A DNA stretch of 56,247 nucleotides from Psychromonas sp. B3M02 (lineage in GTDB: Bacteria > Pseudomonadota > Gammaproteobacteria > Enterobacterales > Psychromonadaceae), in assembly GCF_003318165.1 (NCBI RefSeq), contig NZ_QOCB01000021.1, positions 1 to 56,247 of the forward strand, read 5' to 3'. The position numbers and the translations under genes were made by a program. Of this stretch, positions 19,801 through 28,620 are shown piece after piece. The notes under the pieces were generated by a model that searched no databases, was not told where the DNA came from, and saw only the letters and a list, made by a program, of their open reading frames with translations. Position 1 is the first letter of the stretch. Every line of letters begins with the position of its first letter.

Positions 19801-20587
19801 GCTCATATTTACTTTGGAAATCAAAATCAGTGATGTTCGGAATAAAGGTTAAATCATTACGTGATAACCATTGCTGCAACTCTCTTTTCAACGCTTCAGG
19901 GTGTGCCCAGTAGCTGTAAATAATCGCGGTTAAGGGCGTTGATAATTGATAAAAATGTGCACGCCAAAAATCATTACAGGCTTGGCTTAAAATATCTGCA
20001 TCATCTTCTAATAAGGTTTGCTGAAATAAGCTGCCTGATTCAAAGGCATTTTGTTGCAACATACGCTGACAGAAACCATGAATAGTAAAGATAGAGGCTT
20101 CATCCATCTGCAATTCTGCAAAACGTAATAAGCGAATATCATGTTCAAGGTTAGTACTATCGTCAATTAACTGCTGACAATAAGCATCTTTACTGCTGCC
20201 TCGCACAAAGGCTAAACGCGTTTCACGGATACGATCACGAATACGACTTCTTAATTCCGCTGTGGCTGCTTCAGTAAAAGTTACTACTAAAATCTTATCC
20301 ACGGTTAAAGGCGTTTGGTGCGCGGTTTGCCCAGTTAAATCAGCATCATTGGCATCAGCCTGTGTGCCATGACCTAATAACAAGCGAATAAATAAACTGG
20401 CAATCGTATAGGTTTTACCCGTGCCCGCAGAGGCTTCAATTAACCGACGCCCGAACAACGGAAAAGTCAGTGCTTGTAAAGGCGTGACCGCAATGCAACC
20501 AGCAGGTGAACTGGTGCTATCTTGCAAAGACGCAGGTGCTGATAGGTTATCAGCTTCAATCAATGATAATTGTGTTTCTTCAGTCAT
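16802..20587 (-). CDS. recB: exodeoxyribonuclease V beta subunit RecB
   Basis: The 3'-5' helicase and nuclease of RecBCD. From ATG 20587 it is 1261 aa (E. coli 1180). Walker A is EASAGTGKTYT (about 51-61), Walker B is PIALIDEFQDTDP, and the UvrD-like motifs include VSTLHKSKGLEYDIV and RLLYVGLTRS. The C-terminal nuclease domain has the catalytic block FVLDYKSNYLGD with the Asp-x-Lys of the RecB nuclease family. The frame opens six codons earlier at 20605, but GGAGAGG lies 7 nt before 20587, so the latter start is preferred. It begins 2 nt after the recC stop. No ptrA gene lies between recC and recB, unlike in E. coli. Confidence 0.96.
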   Translation of the reverse strand: MTEETQLSLIEADNLSAPASLQDSTSSPAGCIAVTPLQALTFPLFGRRLIEASAGTGKTYTIASLFIRLLLGHGTQADANDADLTGQTAHQTPLTVDKILVVTFTEAATAELRSRIRDRIRETRLAFVRGSSKDAYCQQLIDDSTNLEHDIRLLRFAELQMDEASIFTIHGFCQRMLQQNAFESGSLFQQTLLEDDADILSQACNDFWRAHFYQLSTPLTAIIYSYWAHPEALKRELQQWLSRNDLTFIPNITDFDFQSKYEQGLNAIAKVKQAWNADKDDYLDIIEYSGIDKRSYSKRYLPKWFEQVCEWAATESFDLTLPKNLLKFSQSELITKTKKGEPPTHATFALIESLLAQDISLKNTLLIKATHWVRDNLQKTKQQHMLLGFDDLLTRLDVALQGSADGHLAEQIKQQYPIALIDEFQDTDPVQYRIFDTIYQQAETVVNEESDPVSPATAFGLFMIGDPKQAIYSFRGADIFTYMKARNAVSAHYSLDNNYRSSAEMIDAVNGFFQHKIAPFIYDQDIPFHPVQAPPIKRKKLVVNNPDDDQQTALQFLHVKGALSSDAFRHESAQATVNEIKALLLLSQQNQAYLEDTDGNHHPIHANNISVLVRTGNEANIIRKALLEENINSVYLSLKESVFASVLAQDLLRVLNACLHPSNERYLRSAIACKLFSLTPLEVHNTFSETASWESKIADFARYKTLWEESGILVMLQQCFHEQGISAHLLTQSQGERALTDLLHLAELLQKNSMVYEGAFALVRWFSEQISNAKNEQGEQKQRLESEKSLVQVSTLHKSKGLEYDIVFIPFSGLYREPKEYLFHDEKQRLVFDLDGGETSKEHTEKELLAEDIRLLYVGLTRSVYRCYLGIGPYKKGRTKASPLTKSALGYLTIKAGEELQAGDDQSLVRLLQGVCQQSDNIGIRHAPELPSETYQVATQSPDQLIAPKQFAGVIEKNWWVTSYSALSRFHTAPTIEDKQTKKIPEERAELPVVSNELPLLTPEVPEKNVFSFPRGAKHGTFLHELFEEIDFQDSPSEQLIPWLQERLTVNNYEDPEQWVPIVSQWIENILAHRLTPDLYPDLFLSQLSEAQKKVEMQFFIPMKPIEASSVNRLIAHYDPLSAQAGSLQFNQVQGMLKGFIDLTFEYQGQYFVLDYKSNYLGDELADYSQQAMSEAIIEHRYDFQYQLYTLALHRLLRSRLADYDYETHVGGVFYTFLRGMQGDKDAGVYFTKPKFELIDKLDKLLSGELTAEMLQEELSC

Positions 20588-20589
20588 GA

Positions 20590-23500
20590 TTATGCCTCTC
20601 CCCATTGTTCGTAAATTAAGTCATTTAAATTGCACAATAATGGCATAAACACTTTTAATGCAATGGTTTCAAACTGTTGCCAATGGTCTTCAATATTTTC
20701 ATAAACACGGTTGATATAAGGGTCGTTTGCTTCTGAATAACCACGGCTATTATTAAAGGTTTTAAGCGCTTCTTGCTGCCCTGCCGCACGTGTTTCAAAA
20801 CTTAATTCATCTAACACATACACTCTCGGCTCTAATTTACACACCGCTTCACACCACTGAAACGCACTTTCAATAAAGAAAGGTAGTGCTTGTTGTAAAC
20901 CTTGTTCATATAATGCAATTAATTCCGCTAAACGTTGGTGTGCATAATCCGCCGGGATCTCCTCAAAATAATGGCCTTTGGTTTGACCAAACAAGGTCGC
21001 ATTAAGGTGTTGGCCGTGGACAATACAATAACTCAAATGCTCTACCCACAGTTTAAGCAGATCCTTACCTTTAATATTACCCGGTTTAATACGTACTAAT
21101 CCATTTTCACAATGGTCATCTAACGCGCCGACTAAGCGTTTATCATTAAACGGAATATCCACGGCAATCTGTTCAATATCACCAATAAAGTAACTACTAT
21201 AAATGCTCGCTAAATCCACCATCACCTGTAAATCTTTATTAAAAATAAGTGTAGCAAACTCACCAACAGGTAACTTACCTTGCGCTTGTAATCCAATATA
21301 TAAAGCGGTTAAGGCTTGGTCGTCCAAACCATGTTTAAACTGTTCCGCTTTTAATAAGTATTGTTGTAAATTATCTAAGGCAAAGGGTTCATCGTTTTCT
21401 TGGTCGATATCATCCATCTCAAAGTACACATTTAAACCTTGGTTAAAGAAAGCACGACAAGGGTTCTGTAAAAAACGAATCAGCGCACTTAACTCTATTT
21501 GCTCGCTTTGTATCAAAGGCAAAGGTGTAAATAGTTCATCTTCACTACTCACCGCTTTATTAATCGCTTCCCACCAGCCTTGCTGATAAGTCACCTGTTT
21601 ACCTTGGAAGTATTGCTCACTGAAGCTTTGCATTGGGTAATGATGGGTAAAAGCTGACAATAGTTCTTTTTCTAATTGACCATCATCTAAAGTTAAATCC
21701 AGTTGACTGGTTAACCTAAAGCTCTGCTGAATATAGTTAAGCAACTCACTCACTAACACGCTAGGCATTTTTTCACTGTTATCACTGATATCTTTACCAA
21801 TGTAACTGATATAAAACTGCGACTGCGCTGACAGCATTGCCTCTAAGAATAAATAACGATCTTCATCTCGGCGTGAACGGTCGCCACGTTTTCGATGACC
21901 GACCATTAAATCAAAGCCCATTGGTAATAACGAACGTGGATACAAACCATCATTCATCCCTAACAAACATACCACTTTAAAGGGGATAGAACGCATCGGC
22001 ATCAAGGTACAGAAATTCACTTGTCCTGCTAAAAAGCGTTGGCTATTAGACTGGCTAGATAAGTGCTCCTGTAAGTATTCAACCAACACCAATAACGATA
22101 AAGGCTGCTCAAACTTAGCTTGTTCAGTTTGCTCCACCAGCGTTTGCATCTGTTGACGAATCTGACTAAACAGCACACTGTTGTCTTCATCTTCTAAATA
22201 AAAATCATCAATCAGCTGGTTGATAAACAATTGCCAATCGGCACAACTTAAATCCTGTTGCAGATTAGACTCTAAGATAATCAGCGTATCAATAAACTCA
22301 ATAAACCGCCCTAACAAATCCCCTTGCAAGCCTTGCACTTCATCATAAGGCGCAATACCTTCAAACAGCTCATCACTCATGGCATAGCCAAGCAGCATAC
22401 GCTTCAAACCAAACAGCCAGTTATTTTGAGTCAAAGCGGGTAACTCCCACTGGGTTGCTGACTCATTATTTAACCCCCAACGAATGCCACTTTCGGTGAT
22501 CCAATGCTGTAACAGGTCAAACTCTGCTTGCTTAATACCAAAACGATTCAACATCGCAGGTACTTCTAACAGGGCGAGAATATCTTCACGGGTATAACGG
22601 CTTTGATGTAGATTTAATAACTGTAAAAAACTCGCTAAAATAGGATTCTCTTGTTGCGCACTGACATCGGAAATAGAGAATGGAATCGACACATGGCTAC
22701 TAGTACGACTAAACACCGCTTCCACATAAGGTGCATAGGCATCAATATTCGGCACCATCACAATCATATCTTTAGGCGTTAAGGTAGGATCTTGCTCAAA
22801 CATCGCCAACAAATTATCATGTAACACCTCCACTTCACGCATCACACTATGACAAACATGCAAGCTAATTGAGTTATCGTCATCGGCCACTTCAATACGT
22901 TGCGATACATCATTTAAGGTGCTCAAGGAGCTATCATGTAACTCTAAAATATCCGCTTGAATATTGTGTAACAAACTATCGCGGTCAATATCCACAAAGG
23001 CATCAATCTCTTGCTGCTCTAAACTGTATAGTTGGTATAAAAAGTCGCGTCCCATTTTACCCATGGACGCTAATAATGGGTTACCCACTTCACTTTCTAC
23101 ATCACCACTACTTGCCCAGGCTAAATGCTGTTCATCCTTTTGCCAACTGGAGTCAGTTAAGACATTCACTTCACCCCCTTGCACATTCACCTTAGGACGA
23201 GACTGCGCAAAACGCTTGGCTAATAATTTCGGATCAACAATATCCCCCCAATAAAAACGACAAGGATTAGTTAATAGAAAATGCACATCACAATGTTCAC
23301 CTAAACCCAATAGCGCCTGCAAATATGACTCAGGTAATGAAGAGATCCCGAAGACAAAAATACGTTTGGGTAAATGAGTCAATTGGTCAGTAGTTTTAGT
23401 GGCTAAAGTACTTAAAAAGTCTTGGTATAAACCCGCACGGTGATAAGCCTTACCCTGCGATTGAAACCCTTGTTTAATACTCGCCACCAATAAACGCCAT

Positions 23501-24027
23501 AACTTGGCCTGCCAAAGATGCGTATTCAACCATTCAGGCTGCAAGTGTTCTAAGCTCACTTGGCTATCTTGCAGGGTTTCCCAATTATCAATCCACTCAG
23601 GGCGATACACTAAATATTGGTCAAAAATATCGGCGATTTTACCGCTTAACTGAAAACGCTTACGCAGGTGTGTGTCATCCTGCAGGTACTCTTTTAACGC
23701 ACTAAAATCTTCATCTTCCAAACAGTCAGGCAATAGCTTCATTATCTGCCAAGTCATCGACTGTTTATTAAAGGGACTGTTATCCGGCACATCCTGTAAT
23801 ACATGTTTAAACTGCTGCCAAATAAAACTCGCCGGTAATGGGAAATCAATATTCGCCGCAATACCTGTAGACTGTGCAATTTCTAACTGCAACCACTGCG
23901 CCATACCCGGGCTTTGTACTAATATTGTTTCATTTTCAAAGGGGTTACTTAATGGAGATTGATTGATCAGCGCCAACAATAAGTCTTTAAGCAAGCTGAT
24001 TTGATTAGAGTGATAAACTTGAAACAC
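20590..24027 (-). CDS. recC: exodeoxyribonuclease V gamma subunit RecC
   Basis: The Chi-recognition and scaffolding subunit of RecBCD. It is a degenerate SF1 helicase fold and so lacks working Walker motifs. Family blocks are plain: ILVQSPGMAQWLQ, GIAANIDFPLPASFIWQQF, FNKQSMTWQIMKLLP, FDQYLVYRPEWI and NPCRFYWGDI. I choose the GTG at 24027: it gives MFQVYHSN, which aligns with E. coli MLRVYHSN, and AAAAGG lies about 8 nt upstream. The open frame's first GTG at 24036 is directly against that ribosome-binding site. The protein is then 1145 aa. It is the first gene of the recC-recB-recD operon. Confidence 0.96.
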   Translation of the reverse strand: MFQVYHSNQISLLKDLLLALINQSPLSNPFENETILVQSPGMAQWLQLEIAQSTGIAANIDFPLPASFIWQQFKHVLQDVPDNSPFNKQSMTWQIMKLLPDCLEDEDFSALKEYLQDDTHLRKRFQLSGKIADIFDQYLVYRPEWIDNWETLQDSQVSLEHLQPEWLNTHLWQAKLWRLLVASIKQGFQSQGKAYHRAGLYQDFLSTLATKTTDQLTHLPKRIFVFGISSLPESYLQALLGLGEHCDVHFLLTNPCRFYWGDIVDPKLLAKRFAQSRPKVNVQGGEVNVLTDSSWQKDEQHLAWASSGDVESEVGNPLLASMGKMGRDFLYQLYSLEQQEIDAFVDIDRDSLLHNIQADILELHDSSLSTLNDVSQRIEVADDDNSISLHVCHSVMREVEVLHDNLLAMFEQDPTLTPKDMIVMVPNIDAYAPYVEAVFSRTSSHVSIPFSISDVSAQQENPILASFLQLLNLHQSRYTREDILALLEVPAMLNRFGIKQAEFDLLQHWITESGIRWGLNNESATQWELPALTQNNWLFGLKRMLLGYAMSDELFEGIAPYDEVQGLQGDLLGRFIEFIDTLIILESNLQQDLSCADWQLFINQLIDDFYLEDEDNSVLFSQIRQQMQTLVEQTEQAKFEQPLSLLVLVEYLQEHLSSQSNSQRFLAGQVNFCTLMPMRSIPFKVVCLLGMNDGLYPRSLLPMGFDLMVGHRKRGDRSRRDEDRYLFLEAMLSAQSQFYISYIGKDISDNSEKMPSVLVSELLNYIQQSFRLTSQLDLTLDDGQLEKELLSAFTHHYPMQSFSEQYFQGKQVTYQQGWWEAINKAVSSEDELFTPLPLIQSEQIELSALIRFLQNPCRAFFNQGLNVYFEMDDIDQENDEPFALDNLQQYLLKAEQFKHGLDDQALTALYIGLQAQGKLPVGEFATLIFNKDLQVMVDLASIYSSYFIGDIEQIAVDIPFNDKRLVGALDDHCENGLVRIKPGNIKGKDLLKLWVEHLSYCIVHGQHLNATLFGQTKGHYFEEIPADYAHQRLAELIALYEQGLQQALPFFIESAFQWCEAVCKLEPRVYVLDELSFETRAAGQQEALKTFNNSRGYSEANDPYINRVYENIEDHWQQFETIALKVFMPLLCNLNDLIYEQWGEA

Positions 24028-24036
24028 ACGCACCAC

Positions 24037-24354
24037 CTTTTGAGAAAGTTGTTTTGCTAAACTGAGATTTCTTAATCTGGTTTTTCTTAGTAACCCTAAA
24101 ATAGCATAACTATCATTAGAGTAATTAACAGAGTGATGAAAAAGGTAAATTTAATCATTGGGTTGGGGTTGTAAGCAGCACATTAGTACTTTCTGTAATA
24201 TAAATGAATGCACAATAAATCTATAGAATGAACTAGACGATTCAACATCATATAAATACGGCATTCATTACACTATTGATAAACGCTAGTAACCACTAAT
24301 CACTGAAAAGAAAAAAGAGAAGTGAACAACAGCTCTAGTCCTGCTAATCATTTG
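24037..24354. other. noncoding gap between the rimJ remnant and recC
   Basis: AT-rich sequence without an open frame of note, a clear repeat or a strong hairpin. It should contain the recCBD promoter, but I see no convincing -35/-10 pair. Confidence 0.5.
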
Positions 24355-24920
24355 CTATTTGCTGGCATGATTCGGGTTAATCTTTGATGTTAAAACATGA
24401 TCTTGCCACGAACCAGCTATTTTAAGGTATGATTTTGCAAGTCCCTCTTTTTCAAAACCAAGCCTAGTTAAAAGGTGTCCACTACGAATATTTGACGGCA
24501 TATAGTTTGCCATGATTCTATGAAGATCTGCTGTAATAAAAGCATATTCAATCGACTCTTGAAGCATTTCAAACATTAACCCTTTACCTTGATCTTGAAC
24601 GTTAACTAAATAACCCAAATTACATGCTGAAATACTCCATGAACGACATTAGAAAAATGACAAGTGCATATAACGCTAGAGCGACTTTTATCAAGGCCAA
24701 CAAGTGGAATAGATGTGCCAGACTGAAAGCTTTTAAGACTCAACGCTACGCGATTTTTAACAGATTCCTCAGCGAAATAATTTTCTGATCTTTTTGGTTC
24801 CCATCTTGACAAATGAACTCGATTATTATTTTCGTAAGTGATCAAAAGGGAGGAATTATCTGGTCTAAGCACAGTAATAATAAGGTTATCGGTAATTAGT
24901 TCGGGGATTGAATCTTTCAC
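24355..24920 (-). pseudogene. frameshifted RimJ-like GNAT N-acetyltransferase
   Basis: Two overlapping frames together make one RimJ-type acetyltransferase. The first part (24606-24920) carries ITDNLIITVLRPD, LSRWEPKRSENYF and [12 protein letters not shown]. The second (24355-24618) continues with [38 protein letters not shown] and [13 protein letters not shown], all close to E. coli RimJ. The frames fail to join near 24622-24626, where one base seems missing: restoring it gives ...GVFQ-x-CNLGYLV, matching the RimJ order. RimJ acetylates the N-terminus of ribosomal protein S5. The gene is therefore either a recent pseudogene or a sequencing error. The acetyl-CoA loop QDQGKG is intact. Confidence 0.85.
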
Positions 24921-24971
24921 TTAATATTCTCTCTAGGTATAGAACGCCACATCAAATGGAAATGAAATGAC

Positions 24972-25205
24972 TTATTCGCCTACTTTAATAAGGTTTGAAT
25001 TGATCATTGAGGCCGTTTGCATCATGTTTAAATTTGTACTGCATGAAAGAACCTCAACAATACCGCGTTGGTTCACCTCTGGTTGATTTTGACTAAGTTT
25101 CCACTGCCCTGTTATTGGAACTACTTCATTTGCTATCACCATTATTGCAGGGATCATTTATTGGATATATTCATCAAGCGCGTCTGAAATAGACCAACAA
25201 AATTT
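24972..25205 (-). pseudogene. C-terminal remnant of a PaiB-like FMN-binding split-barrel protein
   Basis: The minus-strand frame reads WSISDALDEYIQ, a TAA stop (25158-25160), then MIPAIMVIANEVVPITGQ and WKLSQNQPEVNQRGIVEVLS. From memory this matches the C-terminus of PaiB-type 'negative transcriptional regulator' proteins, where a W-x-x-SDAP-x-DYI segment precedes the WK-x-SQNQP motif. Upstream of about 25205 the homology is lost, so the 5' part is deleted and the remaining part carries a nonsense codon. The 61-codon open piece after the stop has no ribosome-binding site. It is not a working gene. Confidence 0.55.
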
Positions 25206-25406
25206 TATGGATATCCACTATTTTTTCCCTAATATATAAAGTCGGAGATAACATAATAACAGTATCGTATTAGCAATCGGAACACGCGAACGTAGCGACG
25301 TATATAAGAAAGCTCTAAAATGCATGGACAACTAATTATTATTTAACGCCTCGCTCTGCAGCAATTTGCGAGTGAAGAAGGGAAATTACCTCCCAGTAGC
25401 GCGTTG

Positions 25407-27590
25407 CTAGACTTTTTCATCAGGGTCACTAGTATTTTCTTCATTTTCCAATTCTTTTAGTGCGTAATTATGAAGCCATACAAATTGCTCCAAGAATAGC
25501 TGACCTTTTTCTGCATCATCATCGTATAATCTTGGGAACTCATCAGGGATGTTCATTGCTTTAGGGAAACTTTCTTGGATTGTGTTTACTATTATTTCTG
25601 CATCCAACTCGCTTGTTAAACTATTATATTGTTCCCTTTCGAAGTCTGATTTATGAGAAACACCAGACTCCATACCCCACGCAGTTAGAACATATGAATC
25701 CAATATTCTGATCAGAGTTTCGGGGTCAATTGCAATTAATCTTTTTACATAATCATCAACATATTTATCCCGAACAAATTTATTTAGCGTATAGAAAATT
25801 GTCGGTATGGACTTAGGTGCTAATCTTGTTACATCTTCACTTTCTCCAAGCCTCTCGGATAGGAGATTACCCAAATGCTTACCAATGTCATCTACACATG
25901 AATTGGAAAATGCATCTTTCTCAGGTTTGTCTTCCTCTTCTCGTTTTAACCACATGAATATTTCAAGTTTAAATTCTAACGAAGGTGAGCAATCAATACA
26001 GCACTTAGATAATGGCACTCGATCCTTTTTTTCTATATTTTGTATTAAATCGCTCACTAGCATAGCCGCCTGAGTAAACGGTGTTGTCCAGCTATATAAA
26101 ACATCAGGATTAGGAATGATATCGCTCTTCTGTGCCACAGCAACAGCCAGTGCCGTTGAAGCTTCAGGACTTATCTCACCTAATTTATTCCTAAGCTTTT
26201 TAATTAATTTTTCAGCTGTTGATACACTTACCACTTTATTCAAAGGATTACTTTCTGGTTGGTAAGATTTATCCCACTTTTCACTATTATTAGTTATATC
26301 CTGAATAGCTTTATCTGAAATATCGCCTCTAGGGATAGCATATGTGAAGTATCTTGAATAATAGTTTTCAGAACAGATTCGCTGACCATTATTCCATTTT
26401 TCATACCAGCTGGCACCATAGCTCATATTCCCATAGACAGATTTAAGTTTTGGGAACATATTTTTTAATAGTTCGATGAAACCTTCTTTGTTAATGTTTT
26501 TACCAGAGTTAAGGGCTTTATCTATAAGGTTTCTTATATGTTCCTTTTCTTTATCATTGTTCGAGTATTGGCTGTCTCGAAAAGTGCCTGTAAATAGGGG
26601 TTTATTTGATCTTAGTGCCTCATATAAGGAAGGGCAAAATACTCTTATCCCCTCTAAAAGCATTAAATCTATCGGATTTACCTCACCTTGTAGAATTGGC
26701 AAAGAAAACATTAAGGTGTTTCCGTAAAGCTTAGCTTTTCTAGGAGTTGTTAAGCAGTCATCGAACGCAGAGCTAAAGTCGCGAACAAATTCTTGAACTT
26801 GCTGCTGTGAGATTGTGATCCCTGCAATACTTATTGCTTCATCTACCCCCTGAAAACAGAATTCTCGAAGTACTTGTTTTTCAACAGCTGGTAAATGCAG
26901 AGGCACCTGAATAATCTTTTCTAGAAATGCTTCTCCTGCATCCTCAGCTGAGCTAGAGTAACGGTCTTGCAAAGATGCAGCGACTACATCTTTATCAAAA
27001 GCCAAGATATATGATGTATATTTAAAATCTGCCGTTAACTTAACCAATCTAAAAAGAGCATGTATTTCTGTTTTCTCTAGCCTATCTACATCATCGACTA
27101 GAATAAGAACTCGCCTTTTGGCTGACTCCAACTCACTTTCTATTCTCCTCTTCAGCTCTTCAATGCCCGGGCCTGAGATAAATGAACTAAATGCATCTCC
27201 AGCTCCCTTTGCGCCTACAATTGCACCAGCCCCAGGAGCTGCCTTTTTAACAAAATCCTTAAGTTTGTCACCTGTTTTAATAAGTTCTGCATCTAGCGCC
27301 TCAGCGATATCAAAAAAAAAACCTGTTAGCAATTCATCTTCTGTTCCGAAACGCCAAGGGTTAAATTTTATGCATATTACATTTTCATCAGTTTCAAGAG
27401 ATTTTTCGATAAAGTTGAGTACAGATGTTTTGCCGTCGCCCCATATGCCATAGAGTCCAATAACAATACTACTTGGATCGCTTCGCTTTGAAATTACTTG
27501 TGCAATTCTTTGCGAGAAGTTCCAGCGGGAAAATCTATCTTGATCTTCTTCGTATATCGGTGAATCAGAGGAATAGTTCTTATCTTCCAT
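25407..27590 (-). CDS. KAP-family P-loop NTPase
   Basis: A 727-aa STAND-like NTPase of the KAP family. Walker A is GIWGDGKT (48-55), the family mark FNPWRF follows at 76-81, and Walker B is VLILVDDVDRLEKTE (161-175). After it come LAFDKDVVAASL and LEKIIQVPLHLP, as in other KAP proteins. A Gly/Ala-rich hydrophobic stretch (about 116-142) lies where many members have membrane segments. The C-terminal half (about 330-727) is helical and unrecognised. AAAGGA lies 5-6 nt before the ATG. KAP proteins occur sporadically, and some are proposed phage-exclusion factors. It stands alone between pseudogenes and repeats, which suggests acquisition by transfer. Confidence 0.85.
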   Translation of the reverse strand: MEDKNYSSDSPIYEEDQDRFSRWNFSQRIAQVISKRSDPSSIVIGLYGIWGDGKTSVLNFIEKSLETDENVICIKFNPWRFGTEDELLTGFFFDIAEALDAELIKTGDKLKDFVKKAAPGAGAIVGAKGAGDAFSSFISGPGIEELKRRIESELESAKRRVLILVDDVDRLEKTEIHALFRLVKLTADFKYTSYILAFDKDVVAASLQDRYSSSAEDAGEAFLEKIIQVPLHLPAVEKQVLREFCFQGVDEAISIAGITISQQQVQEFVRDFSSAFDDCLTTPRKAKLYGNTLMFSLPILQGEVNPIDLMLLEGIRVFCPSLYEALRSNKPLFTGTFRDSQYSNNDKEKEHIRNLIDKALNSGKNINKEGFIELLKNMFPKLKSVYGNMSYGASWYEKWNNGQRICSENYYSRYFTYAIPRGDISDKAIQDITNNSEKWDKSYQPESNPLNKVVSVSTAEKLIKKLRNKLGEISPEASTALAVAVAQKSDIIPNPDVLYSWTTPFTQAAMLVSDLIQNIEKKDRVPLSKCCIDCSPSLEFKLEIFMWLKREEEDKPEKDAFSNSCVDDIGKHLGNLLSERLGESEDVTRLAPKSIPTIFYTLNKFVRDKYVDDYVKRLIAIDPETLIRILDSYVLTAWGMESGVSHKSDFEREQYNSLTSELDAEIIVNTIQESFPKAMNIPDEFPRLYDDDAEKGQLFLEQFVWLHNYALKELENEENTSDPDEKV

Positions 27591-27863
27591 ATCTTTCCTT
27601 TAGCCTAACGAGGCTGAAGAATTTATCATTCTCACCTCGAATTTTAATTATGCAAACACAGTATTTTATATTTAATTTAGATTCAAATAGTTTATTGATT
27701 TTTCAATAAATGACTGATTAAGTTGAGTTATAAAGACGTTTGTGAAGCTAATTAAAAAGTACTGAGAAAAATGGGGGTCAAGTCTTTCATTTTGAATTAT
27801 CTTTCAAGAGAAAAAACCTACTCATGCAATTTAAAATACTGAGAAAACAATAAGTATCAAATA

Positions 27864-27995
27864 GTTACAATAAAACCTTACTCAATTTGGCTGCAACTCC
27901 CCCACCGTTGAACTTTCCCAAATCATTCTTTGCTTTTAGCAAACCCAAACAGGATGTTTGGGTTAGGCTCGTTCTGGCCATGGATGGCCAGCAAG
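27864..27995. repeat. intergenic repeat module D, copy 1
   Basis: It begins GTTACAATAAAACCTTACTC and continues through CACCGTTGAACTTTCCCAAA to two hairpins, AACCCAAACAGGATGTTTGG(GTT) and CTGGCCATGGATGGCCAG. Diverged copies lie at 28269 and 28443. Confidence 0.75.
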
Positions 27996-28110
27996 AGACG
28001 CTGCGTTAAAAAACAATGAAGGATTTGGATAAGAAAGTGATTCGGTGGCCAGTTTCTTTGCCTCCTTTCTGTTCTGGTAAAAGAAAGGAGGTCGCCGAAA
28101 GGGTGAAACT
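27996..28110. repeat. intergenic repeat module X, copy 1
   Basis: It contains a perfect 10-bp stem (CCTCCTTTCT / AGAAAGGAGG) followed by GTCGCCGAAAGGG. A diverged copy of the same layout is at 28621-28745. Short open frames in this stretch are by-products of the repeat. Confidence 0.6.
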
Positions 28111-28136
28111 TCAGTAAATAATCTACAAAATGACTG

Positions 28137-28278
28137 GATGAGCGCAGACGAAGCATATTCAGATGCTTTCAACTAATGTAAATATTAAAAACAAGCAGGC
28201 TAAAAAAAGGAATCGCAGAGCTCTTCCGCTCGTGATACTAGTCTATCGGCTAACTCTCCCAGCGCCCCAAATAAACCT
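28137..28278. repeat. 142-bp repeat module M, copy 1
   Basis: Almost identical to 28773-28914, differing visibly at one base (CATATTC versus CTTATTC). It includes ACAAGCAGGCT, the hairpin GGAATCGC-AGA-GCTCTTCC and the end CAGCGCCCC. These are a diverged form of module C of the 13-14 kb array. Confidence 0.9.
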
Positions 28279-28397
28279 TACTCAATATGGTTGTAATTCC
28301 TACACCGTTGAACTTTCCTAAATCATTCATTGCTTTTAGAAAATGCCAAACAGGATGTTTGGCTTAGGCTCGTTCTAGCCATGGATACTCCGCAAGA
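28269..28397. repeat. intergenic repeat module D, copy 2
   Basis: It begins AAATAAACCTTACTCAATAT and overlaps the end of module M. It keeps CACCGTTGAACTTTCC, the hairpin GCCAAACAGGATGTTTGGC and GGCTCGTTCTAGCCATGGAT from copy 1. Confidence 0.75.
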
Positions 28398-28442
28398 AAA
28401 AAGTACTGAGCAGCCAAAAATTTAAATATTTAAGATCACACA

Positions 28443-28530
28443 GTTACAATAAAACGTTGCTCAAGATGGCTACGTCCACTTCCCCGTTGAGTTTTTCTGA
28501 ATTAATGAGTGACTTTAGCAAGGTAAGGCA
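28443..28530. repeat. intergenic repeat module D, copy 3 (diverged, partial)
   Basis: GTTACAATAAAACGTTGCTC and CCCCGTTGAGTTTTTCTGAA match the first half of copy 1 with several changes. The hairpin half is replaced by other sequence. Confidence 0.6.
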
Positions 28531-28620
28531 TGGAGCGATTTATGCGACAGCATAGTTAATGAGCGGGCTAAGCTCTGCGTGCCCTTTGCCGTTGCTAGCT
28601 CAGTTCGCCACATGGACGTG

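Noticed and set aside
25340-25400. ATTTAACGCC with inverted CTCGC/GCGAG considered as an integron attC site
   Set aside because: One end fits the RYYYAAC core, but no matching GTTRRRY end follows at the right distance, and there is no cassette context.
27923-28172. Two short minus-strand open frames (69 and 77 codons) in the repeat mosaic
   Set aside because: They lie inside modules D, X and M and read through hairpins; the low-complexity translation is a repeat artefact.
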